This document shows positions 25,832 through 35,960 of a DNA stretch of 64,000 bases, piece after piece. The DNA is from Benincasa hispida (taxonomy: Eukaryota; Streptophyta; Magnoliopsida; Cucurbitales; Cucurbitaceae): positions 19,783,666 to 19,847,665 of the forward strand of contig NC_052357.1 of the NCBI RefSeq assembly GCF_009727055.1, written 5' to 3'. A model generated the notes under the pieces. That model was not told where the DNA came from. It ran no database searches and was given only the letters and a program-made list of their open reading frames with translations. Both the position numbers and the translations under genes were made by a program. Every line of letters begins with the position of its first letter. Within the stretch, counting starts at the first letter, position 1.

Positions 25832-27454
25832 CGTTATCAACACGAGTTCCTATTGTTTTCCTTGCTAAAGGTAGGTCCTAAAGGTATGTTAGTTTTTCTC
25901 TTTTCGTTATAATTAATAAATTAATTTTTTTTTTTACATATTTGATATATATATATTAAATTTCTATAAATATAATATTTTGTAGTAGTGTTACTGTGAA
26001 AAGATTAAAAAATTAGAATTTGTAGCATTTGATATTAATGGTAATAATTATTTGTCATTAGTGCTTGATGCCATAAAAATATGATCATTAGAAACAATTT
26101 TTCTTTCTAAGGCTCGTCGTAAATGGATGCACTTGAGGCTCCGAAATTTTAAATCAATATGTTAGATAATACATTTTTCTACATTTCGAATATGCTCCTA
26201 TAGTAGCAATATCGAGAGTAAGGTTTTAAACAGTATTTTGAGCTAATTTCATGTCTTCTCGTGGCCGAATAAAATAACGAGTTATTGATGAAAAATCATG
26301 AATCTCAACCAACTGGAACGACATCATTTCCTGAAGCGTATGGTGTGAATTTTAATAATAATAGTAGTCGAGGTCAAGACCATGGAAAATGAAGAAATAA
26401 TTATTATTTTCATAGTGGTCGTTCTAATCATTCAAATTTCAAAAGAACCACACAAAATGATGGATAACAAAGGAAAAGCTCCACAAGATAAGAGTTCAAA
26501 AAGTGTTGTAAATAAATACTTCCGATGCAGAATGATTAGGCATTGGTCATGTGCTTGTTGTAGTCAAAATACTTTGTTGATCTCTATCAAGCCTCCCTAA
26601 AGGAAAAATAGGGAATATGGAAGCAAATTTTGCATACCATGATAAATGACATATTTGACCCATCTCATATGACAACTTTGGATGTGGCTGACTTATTTGA
26701 ATCTCCTAAAGAGAAACTCGGCATAATTAATGGCACATTAAGTGTTTCCTTTGACTTTGGAAATATCTAGATTTAATATCGTTTTTTTTTATTCATCTAT
26801 ATGTTTTTTTCTTCGCTTAGTAGATGCTAACCTTTGTATATTCCAAATGTTGTTTTTCTTATTGTAATTATTTTATTTTAATGAAAAAACATGGATCATT
26901 TTCATATGTTGTGTGACTAAAAAATGAGTAAAGAAGATTTATATCTGGTAGACAGTACAACTACACATATAATACTTACAAGTAGAAAATATTTTTCCCA
27001 ATTGACAATGCTGGAAGCAAAAGTCTATACAATATCAGGTTCGAAAAACCTAATTGAAGGGTTTGGAAAAGCAAATATTATTTTTCCTAGAGGAACAAAA
27101 TTTACAATTGACAATGCATTGTTCTCTAGTCAATCAAAGAGAAATCTACTTAGTTTTAGATATATATATTGTAATGGTTATCATATTGAAACTGATAGAA
27201 AGAATAGTATGGAGTATCTTTATATCATATCTACTGTCTCATATAAAAAATGTATATTAGAAGAGTTGTCTGCTTTATCTTCTAGATTATATTATACTCA
27301 TATACGAGTAATTGAAACATAAGCAACAATGAAACTGAAGTATATAAGTCTATAAATATTTAAAATTTGGCATGACAGATTAGGTCATCCAAAGTTTATA
27401 ATGATGAGAAGAATTATTGATAATTCAAATGGAAATCCATTGAAGAGTCAGAAG
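25832..27454 (+). pseudogene. copia A gag, protease and integrase N-terminus
   Basis: A degraded polyprotein. Gag fragments begin MDALEAPKF near 26123; a zinc-knuckle relic (KYFRCRMIRHWSCAC) is near 26512-26562, and multiple stops follow. The best piece, 26924-27322, reads DLYLVDSTTTHIILTSRKYF, then VYTISGSKNLIEGFGKANII and AIL-type ILEELSALSSRLYYTHIR. This is the aspartic protease (DST replacing the usual DSG/DSA active-site triplet) followed by the GAG-pre-integrase region. Near 27368 IWHDRLGHPKFIMMRRIID is the integrase zinc-binding HHCC start. Coding is cut at 27454 by element B. Confidence 0.82.
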
Positions 27455-29120
27455 TGAAGGAAATCGAACACGAGGATTTCCATGAGCAGCAGAAAGATCA
27501 TTCCAAATTACAATTGTATATGAACTTTACAATTACAATCTCAAACAGAAACACATGGTTATGCATTAAATACAGAAATTACAGCATGTAATACATAAGA
27601 TCAAGGACAAAAGTTGCACACTTTTGTAGACTCGTCGCCAAGCTCTTTGATCACGAATGCTTGCCCACAGCTACAATGCAACACACGAATGCTCCTTCAA
27701 CACGACCGCTACACAGCACGAACACCGTGCACTCGAACTCAGCAATTTCATAGCTCACGAACACCCCGAACAACACGAACGGTCTCCATAGAACCTCGAC
27801 AGTGTCGAGTTGAGTATGACATCACCAAGAAGGCTATCTTGGTATTCTCGGTATGAAAATCTAGAGGGTGGGCTCTGTGTGAACTTGGTTTGAGGAAGAA
27901 GATGGAGGAAACAACAATCGTGTAAACGATTGAGCAAGTGGAAGATGAAAAAACCTATCGTATAGGTCGATGCCCAATTGTTTAGCAAAAGCTAAGCGAT
28001 CATCTAGCAAAAGCTATGCGATCGTATAGCTCGTCGCTTAACTGAGTGTCTGTTTCCTACTAACACTCCACGATCGTTTACCTTATCCAAGCTGTTGCTT
28101 AGTAAATCCTATTTACTTGACAACTTTCATCAGAATTTCTTTTTTCGAGATTGGAAATACTTAAATCAATTTTACTAAAACTTCCTAAAATTAGGAAAAT
28201 ATTTTTCCTTTTATCTCACGGTTACCATGAAACCATCAATAACCTCATACTCAATTGGTTATTAGAGAATAAGATTTAATTATCTAATAATTAATATTAT
28301 TATAAATCTAAATGATAACTAACTTAACATATTATATTTATAACCTATAGTTTTAATATTTTATCTCATGAAACATATAAACCATAACTCTTTTCTATTC
28401 CATGACTCTTAATATAAATCTCATTTACATTTGTCATCCACTCGATGTATCTCATACACCATACCGATCATATCATATATAATCAAATTACCTATTGTCA
28501 ATTTGAACATTTCAAATCAACACCAAGAACTGATCCTCAACTGAATCCATTGAGCTATCAAGGGGACCTTATGGAACTGTAGCTCGAAGCTCCAACGGTA
28601 CATGAATAATCAACCTCTTTAATCACGGGATCCACCATCTGTTAACTGCCAGACACTCCACTAAAGACTGACAGTTGAACTCTCCTTACCATAGATATAT
28701 TATGTGTTCATCTTAACCAATCAGCAGTGCGACAACCCTTCATAGATCGCTCGTAAGTACAGCTCGGCATATAACCATTATGCCCTTGTAGTTACATCTA
28801 ACTTCTTAAGTACCACTGATCCCTCTAATGAACATAAGTCATAGTACTAATATGATTAAGTCCTCTCTTCCAAAGAGAAGTTGTGGCCACTATGTTCCAG
28901 CCTCGAAATCAACCCTTAAAGGAGTAATCTTTCTACTTATCCCTGCTGCGAGAAAGAAGTGAATTCCATCTTGTGTATTGAGTTCCCAGTTCCTAAATCA
29001 GATAAGTCCCCAAAAAAGTAGGCATGTTGAGTTGGCAATCAGGCCACTCTCACCTATACTAATCAAAGGACCGCCCTCAAAGGCAAGAGTTCCCAAAACA
29101 CTCAGGATTGAGGTCGTATC
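27455..29120 (-). repeat. 3' LTR of copia B, distal part
   Basis: Starts TGAAGGAAATCG on plus (the minus-strand LTR end is TTCCTTCA) and continues at 40509-40984 after copia C is removed. The joined LTR is about 2.14 kb. It contains a GATCG/GATCA-rich patch at about 27905-28085 and the conserved LTR block near 28540-29110. The left flank AGAAG (27450-27454) has no partner on the right, because B has lost its 5' end. Confidence 0.82.
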
Positions 29121-30006
29121 TATTGGGGTTTGTGCCCTAAAGTCTCGTGTCCTGTAGTTTGTAAACAACTTTGTTCGAACACTTGTGATGTATAATATAA
29201 ATGATATTTACTTCACTACTTGACTTTGCACATTTAGATTTTTTTAATTTTACCACAAACTAATAAACTTAATATCCCTGGTTGTCTTTATGTAACTTAA
29301 GCATGTATGTAGTGACATACAACTGGATCATGTCTTAAGTGACAACAAAAATAGTCTGTAGTATATTGATATAGGAGGGAAATCTTATCTTGCTAAGCGA
29401 TCGATTACCGATTACACTGTCGTACGTTATTAACTAAACGATCGTTTACCTTTTCTTAAGCGATCGTTTAGCTCCTGACATTTACTAAACGATCGTATAG
29501 ATGATCACTTAGTATTTCCAACACGATCGTTTGGACGATCGCTCACCCTTTTCCTACACGATCGTTTACATTTTCCTACACATCGTTTAGACGATCGCTT
29601 ACTTTTTCCTACACGATCGTATACTTCACCTAAACGATCAAGCATCTTGTCTATGCGATAGACGACCTCATCTTCCACTTGCTTGATCGTTGTGTACGGT
29701 CTCTCTTCCTTCTTCCCTCTACCAAATCCGAACAAAGCCCACACTTTGGATTCTCACTCCAAGAATACTGAGGGCTTTGAGTGGTGTTGCCTTTCTCGTT
29801 TCCTTCTATCCGAGTGTTGATTGTTCGAGAAGACGGTTGGATTTAGACTCGCTGTGAAGAAGAAATCTTCATTTAGTATGATCTCTTGACCTCTTAGCAT
29901 TAGAATGCATATTAGTATGTTTTGAAGGTATATGCGGTAATTTTTATCACAATGAATTGGAAAGATCTGCTTACGCTCGTACGTACTCTTAATAAGAGTT
30001 CCTTCA
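29121..30006 (+). repeat. 5' LTR of copia C, with a 1.2-kb internal deletion
   Basis: 886 bp, from TATTGGGGTTTGTGCCC to AGAGTTCCTTCA. Compared with the 2124-bp 3' LTR it lacks the part matching about 38668-39871. The junction is GGGAAATCTTATC|TTGCTAAGCGATCG near 29389. The deletion removes the TATA box seen at 39752 in the 3' LTR. CGATCG palindromes fill about 29396-29650. Confidence 0.87.
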
Positions 30007-30008
30007 AT

Positions 30009-30020
30009 TGGTATCAGAGC
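30009..30020 (+). other. primer-binding site of copia C (tRNA-Met type)
   Basis: TGGTATCAGAGC follows the 5' LTR after two bases. This is the usual plant copia primer-binding site, complementary to the 3' end of initiator methionine tRNA. Confidence 0.9.
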
Positions 30021-30879
30021 ACTTCGTTTTTTGATATTCAATTCAATTGCTGCAAAAAGAATTGCAAAATACATTCTTTGTGGGAGCATTTTTATACTGT
30101 TTAATCGTTAAATTGCATGGATGTGCGGATTTATGGATGTTTTCGTGGATGTTAGCCTCGATTTGTTTTAATTCTTTTACATTTGCGGTTGTTTGTAAAG
30201 GCCCCTGCGTTTTTGGGCTTTGATAATCGTTATCGAGTCTGTAATTCAAAGTTGGTTGAGTTTTGAGTCGTTCGTGAAGAAGTTGGAGCAAGTGTTTGTG
30301 GTTTTCGAGTAAGAGACGATCTGTCAACACTCGTACTCCATTTTTCCTACATAAGTGAGTAACAAACATGTTAAAGTAAAATTATGAAAAGAAGGTAAAG
30401 AAAGTAGGCAGATGGAGGAAGAAATTCTAAGTGTTAGAAATACTTAGTCAAGGGTGAGTTTTAGATAATATAACAAGTGAAAATTGCTAAGTATAGAAGC
30501 AAGTGTAGGCATGCGTTGATGGAGAAGTGTGGACGCATGGGGTTGCGTGTGTAGCAACCAAGGCTTGTAGAGGTTAAGTATTAAAGGCAAGGATAAACTT
30601 ATGTGTTGGTATTAAGGATGAACGCATGGGTTTAAAGCCATGATGGGTTGATAAGGCTTGCGGCAGCCTCAAGTGTGTTGCGAGCAAAGGCGTCTGGACG
30701 ATCGTGTAAGCAGATGAGCGGCACTATACAATTGGGTATGATGCGTTCAGTAAGTGAAACGACACTACACGATGAGGTAGGAAGATCAGTGTAGAACGGG
30801 TGCTGGGGCGATCGTGTAGTAATTGCGCGAAAGCTGAAGATGTGCTAGACGAATTGAGCTGCATGACAAGTGCTGATTG

Positions 30880-31045
30880 ATAGACGTTGGGCACTAGACA
30901 ATGGACGTTTGGTGCCTAGCAGATAGACGTTGGGCAACTAGACGATGAATGTTGGGTACTAGACGATAGACGTTGGGCACTAGACGATGGACATTGGGTG
31001 CTAGACGATAGACATTGGGCGTTAGGCGTTAGACGATGGAGCATG
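30880..31045 (+). repeat. about 22-bp tandem repeat in solo LTR F
   Basis: About seven diverged copies of the unit TAGACGATAGACGTTGGGCAC. It lies upstream of the LTR's TATA box, so it is in the likely U3 enhancer region. Confidence 0.75.
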
Positions 31046-31698
31046 CGATGTACGCAAGGCGTTGAAACTTGATGTACGCTAAATTATATTATGAGCGAAG
31101 GCCTAACGTGGGGTTATGAAGGAAGGAAGGAAAAAAAAAATTATTGAAGAACTCACTATTAATTGGAATTGGGCCGGAAGCACTAAGTGTTGGATGAGGT
31201 GGCGGTTTGACCATTGAACAGGGGAGGGGGCAGGAAGTATAAAAGAAAGAGGAACTTCAGAAGCTAGGTTTTCGCAAACGACTTGAGCAAATTAAGTGAG
31301 ATCGGTGCCATTTGAAAGTTGAGAGAACCTAGATTTTGAGGTTGTTTTTCTGGAGAAATGTCTCATGGGGAGAAGAACAAAAAGTGAAGAATTTGCAGAA
31401 GGGGCAGATTCTCGGATTAATCAAGGCTCGAAGTGAAGATTGGAAGCTCTAAGCCAAAATAAAAGGAATTTGGGTCCGATATTTTAAGGAAAGAAAGTTA
31501 ACTCAATTCTAAACAAGTTTGTAGAATAAAGTTTCTTAAAAAGAGTTTTGGATTTCAAGTTATGAGTTTTTGAAGTTGAAACAGGGAATCGGTACATAAA
31601 CAGGCAGTTGCTTGGGAAGAATAAGCAAGCAGCTCACCATGTGAGCGAGAGCAAGCAAGAGATAAGAAAATGAGCGAGAGCGAGAGTGAGTTAAGAAC

Positions 31699-31778
31699 GT
31701 CACAAATCTCGCTGGAAAGTCACAAATCTCACTAGGAAGTTACAAATCTCGCTGGAATGTCACAAATCTCGCTAGAAG
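31699..31778 (+). repeat. 19-bp tandem repeat in solo LTR F
   Basis: Four copies of GTCACAAATCTCGCTGGAA with small changes, downstream of the TATA box. Confidence 0.8.
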
Positions 31779-32072
31779 TGGCCAAGAGGAGCTAGAAGAG
31801 GCATATAAACCGTTAAGAGCCCCGACGAGCAGTGAGTGACTCTAAATGCTTTAAATGTTTTAAATAAATTGTTAATGCTTATGAATGTCCAGTAATGTAT
31901 GTTTACTGAAAGCTATTTATGACAACTATTCTCAAATAGTTACCAGGCAATGCATCTCACATTAATGTTATATTTATGCTACGCTTTTCAATGAACAAGA
32001 GGATGCGTTAGTATAGAAAGCTTTTGGGCAACTAAGTCATTAAGAGATGAGAATAAGCAAGTTTAGTGTGAG

Positions 32073-32310
32073 TAGCTCAGTACTGAAGGACTAGATGAGA
32101 AGGTACTGAAGCTCAGTCTTAGATTTGAAAAGCTTAGTACTGAAGGACTAAATGAGAAGGTACTGAAGCTTAGTCCTAGGTTTTAATAGCTTAGTACTGA
32201 AGCACTAGATGAGAAGGTACTGAAGCTTTGTCCTAGAATTTGAATAGCTCGATACTTAAGAACATGGAGAAGGTATCCAAGCAGCTCGATACTGAAGTAC
32301 ACAGAGAAGG
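32073..32310 (+). repeat. about 60-bp tandem repeat in solo LTR F
   Basis: Three clear and one or more decayed units, each containing AGCTTAGTACTGAAGGACTA, then GATGAGAAGGTACTGAAGCT. In the likely transcribed part of the LTR. Confidence 0.8.
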
Positions 32311-33114
32311 TATTTGAGCAGTAATACCTAAGGTATGACGGTACTTAAACTAGAATCACATGAATGTAAGAAAAGTTGTTATTGGTAGTGTAGAGATCAC
32401 TCTACACTAACTATGGATTGATGTTGAGGAATTGAGTAAAGGTTCTCTCTCAACTAAGGTTGCAAATTATGTTTTTAGGAAGAGAACAAAAGGGTTCGTT
32501 CCTAGTTAAGTAGTAGTGCAGTAAAGAATGATAAAGAGTGAGCAAGAGGGCCACTCTAGACTAATAGACTAAGGCATAGTCCAGCAAAGCATAAAATAGT
32601 GCTATATGATGTTGATGATGACATGAATAATAGTTGCCAAGTTTATGTTTTCAGTTAAAGCTTTCAGTTTTAATATCAAATTTATGTATGAACGTTATGC
32701 TTTAAATGCTAGTCACTCACTGAGCTTCTAGCTCATGTTTTCAAATGTTTTCCTTTCAGGTAGCGGTCAGTTCCCAAAAGACTTCCCTGCTGCTGCTCTA
32801 CCACTCAAAGAGTCAGGTTGAAGGAAGCATAATTGAAGACCTGTATTAGTTAGTACACATGTGTCTGTCAGATAGGGACTAGTATTCTAGATGGGGCTCA
32901 CTAAGTTGTAATATTCATGTAAAACAGTGCTATGAAATCCTGTAATGTAAATGTGTTAAGTTCTGAGTTAATTAGTTCAGTATATTAATGGAATGTACGT
33001 ATTCAAGGTTTGAGCAAATTTAACAAGGGCAGTAAGTGCCAGCAAGAAGGTTGGTAACTGCTGCAGTCACCACTCCATCCAGGTTAAGAGGGTAATCTGA
33101 GGCGGGGTGTGACA

Positions 33115-35323
33115 CGATCAAGGATTGATCGCATCGTGCAGACGATGGGGAACGCGATCACTGTTGTTGGCATCAGTTAGACGATGGGGTACACGATCGC
33201 TATTGATTGCATCATGCAGATGATAGGGTACGCGATCGTTGTTGATTGCATCGGTTAGATGATGGGGTATGAGCACTAGACGATCGTTTAGGTCAGCAAG
33301 CTTCATCGCTTAGTAACTAACTAAACGATCGCTTAGTAACGCAAGGTAAATCTTTTACCTGTCGACGCGTTAAGTGATCACATAGACGATCGTTTTGGTC
33401 AACAAGCTTCATGGCTTAGTAACTGACTANCTAGACGATCGTTTAGGTCAGCAAGCTTCATCGCTTAGTAACTAACTAAACGATCGCTTAGTAACGCAAG
33501 GTAAATCTTTTACCTGTCGTCGCGTTAAATGATCGCATAGGCGATCATTTTAGTCAGCAAGCTTCATCGCTTAGTAACTGACTAAACGATCAATTAGTAA
33601 CGCAAGATAAATCATTTACCTGTCGCCACATTAAGTGATCACATAGACGATCATTTTTGCCAGCAAGCTTCATTGCTTAGTAATTGACTAAACGATCGCT
33701 TAGTAACGCAAGTTAAATCGTTTACCTATCACTGCGTTAAGCGATCGCATAGACGATCAGGCTTCACAGCCTCGTTGTCATCTACGCGATCATTTAATTT
33801 TGCTTCTATCATCTAGTGCGCGTTGGACGATCGTCTACCTATGGCGTTTACTACACGATGGAGTCCTCCTGGCGGTTCAAGACCCAGTTCGCCTGTGAAC
33901 CAGTTTGCTCGATAAAAAATGTAATAGATAGGGTTATTTCATTCCGATTTTTGTAAAGGCTCATCTCGGTCCATTAATCCTTTATTTATTACATGCGATG
34001 TATGTCTTTAATATGTTATATGGTATGCACATATAGATAAATCCCACCTTAGGTCATGCTTATTCTCTTTATTATAAGTGTTATGATTTAATGAAGCATA
34101 TTTTAATTTACATAAGTGCATGCTCATGCATTATAATATAAGGGTTATATTTATGTACGTTTTATGTTTTTAACGTTATATTTATAAGCCTTATAAATAC
34201 TTCGTTATGTGGGATGAGTGTTTTAGTTTTTTATTCTATAAATGGTTATAAAATGAAATTAGAACTACAATAATTAGTAAAATATTAATACGTAGCAAGT
34301 CTGTCTATGTAGACCTTTTGTCGAAGGCGGATTCTATCTAAGTTGGGGTATTTAAGATGACGGCAACTGAACACCCCTACCTGGGAACCTACCTGGATAA
34401 TTTAGATAGATTTGATGCATGCATGCAAATTAAGGCTAGTCCATTAAAGAGCTTAATGTGACTACTTGATTTTGTTTGTTTGTTTGTTTGTTTTGTCTTT
34501 TGTCTTTTGTTTTTTTTTTTTTTAATTTCAAAGACAAAAGTTGTTTTTTGAGCAAACTTAATAAATGACTTAGATCATCCTTAGTAGCCGGATTGTCTAG
34601 GTTAGGTAGAACATTCAGTGGGAGGTTCTTGGGGCATTTGATGCTTCATTTTCACCTCTAATGTTTCTCCCTCATAGTCCACACCGTGAGATCTACCCTC
34701 GGCCTCAAGGCACCTTTGGCGTGTCCCCCTAACGGATGGTGTTTGGGTAGGACAATATCAAGGTGGATGGAGAAAGTGTTCATAGTAAGTGGGAGCGGGA
34801 AGTGCAACAACATATCCATCGATCTCTCTCGTTGGATTGAATAAAGTTTTTGCGCATCGCCTCGTGGCACCCTGGGTGTGTCCCCCCTATAGGATGGCTT
34901 CTTTGCACGTTTCTTTATTTGATCTCCTGTAAAAGGATAAGATTACTTAGTCTCTTGTCCTAATCTATTTTTTCCCAACGGTGAGCGCATTAAGGTGGGA
35001 CTCTGGGACTGGAAAACGAGGGGTTACACTTACGTAGAATTATTAAGGGTTAACTATTCTGGACCGAACAAATGGTGGCTATTTGGTTTAGTTCCAAGAG
35101 TTGGTTCTGCCTAATGATTGAGAATGTCTCATCCTAGTGAAGGGACATCCAATCACCCCATCGGTGACGTTTGTCCTGCCTCGCTGCGACATCATTGCAA
35201 AATAGAAGTCTTTTCACTTAGGCTACTTGGAATCTATTTTGCTAAATTTAATTGGTTAATTAAAAAACGTGGTTTTTGCAAAGTCTTATAAAAGGTTATT
35301 CATTTTTTTCAGCAATAGTTTTT
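33115..35323 (+). other. copia C leader region downstream of solo LTR F
   Basis: Non-coding sequence between the primer-binding site and gag. Its first part has about four copies of an about 42-bp repeat (33119-33275) with GATCG and GATGGGGTA motifs, followed by the longer tandem array listed next. A (GTTT)n run is at about 34467-34495. The small ORFs at 33118-33306 and 34658-34870 are repeat or chance frames. Confidence 0.6.
33280..33765 (+). repeat. about 110-bp tandem repeat with CGATCG palindromes
   Basis: About four and a half units. Each contains GATCGTTTAGGTCAGCAAGC, then TTCATCGCTTAGTAACTAAC, then AAACGATCGCTTAGTAACGC and a TTTACCTGTCG..CGTTAAGTGATC segment. The assembly has a single N at 33430 inside it, so copy number may be wrong. 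Confidence 0.85.
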
Positions 35324-35960
35324 AATGGCATCAGCCACTATCAATTTACTTAGCGCCGAAAAACGAATGGCCAAAACTATTCAAGTTGGAAACATATGCT
35401 CACGACGATACTCATCATCGAGGATCTAAAGTTTGTCCTTACGGAGAAATGTTCTCCTATTCGACCTCAGGACGCTACTTGAAATGTTTGGGCGGAGTAC
35501 GAGCATTGGACGCGGGCACACAAGAAGACCCGAGCCTATATTCTGACCAGTCTTAGCGACGTGTTAAGCCAAGAAACATGAGTCCATGGTCTCAGCTCGT
35601 AAGATCATGGAGTCCCTACGGGGAATATTCGGCCAGCCATCTGGACAGCTTAAGCATGAGGCTCTGAAACACATCTTCAGCTCCAAAATGGATGAAGGCA
35701 CCTCTGTTTATGAACACGTGCTGAATATGATGGCCCACTTTAATGTGGCAGAGAAGAATGGGTCTAAAATCGATGAGGGCAGTCAGGTTAGCATTATCCT
35801 GCATTCATTTCCAGAGAGCTTCCTCTACTTTGTTAGCAATACGATTCTTAACAAAGTGGACTTCTCCCTCACCACTCTCCTCAATGAGTTGCAGACTTAC
35901 CAATCATTGTTGAAAAGTAAGAAGAAAAAGGGAGGTGAGGCAAATGTTCTCGTCCTCTAA
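35324..35960 (+). pseudogene. copia C gag, frameshifted
   Basis: Starts MASATINLLSAEKR at 35324, then changes frame (ARAYILTSLSDVLSQE in another frame) and has stops. From 35586 a 124-residue stretch is open: ARKIMESLRGIFGQPSGQLK, EGTSVYEHVLNMMAHFNVAE and FSLTTLLNELQTYQSLLKSK. This is the copia gag (UBN2-type) domain. A functional capsid protein cannot be made without repair. Confidence 0.88.

Larger units (their letters stand above)
30322..33114 (+). mobile_element. solo LTR F, 2.8 kb, gypsy-like, inside copia C's leader
   Basis: Perfect target duplication CGATC (30317-30321 and 33115-33119). Ends are TGTCAACACTCG and GGGTGTGACA, a TGT..ACA pair. A TATA box, TATAAAAG, is at 31238-31245. The LTR holds three tandem-repeat tracts, listed separately. 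No coding domains. The same family is at 10929-13631. It is the innermost, and so among the youngest, insertions of the nest. Confidence 0.87.
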
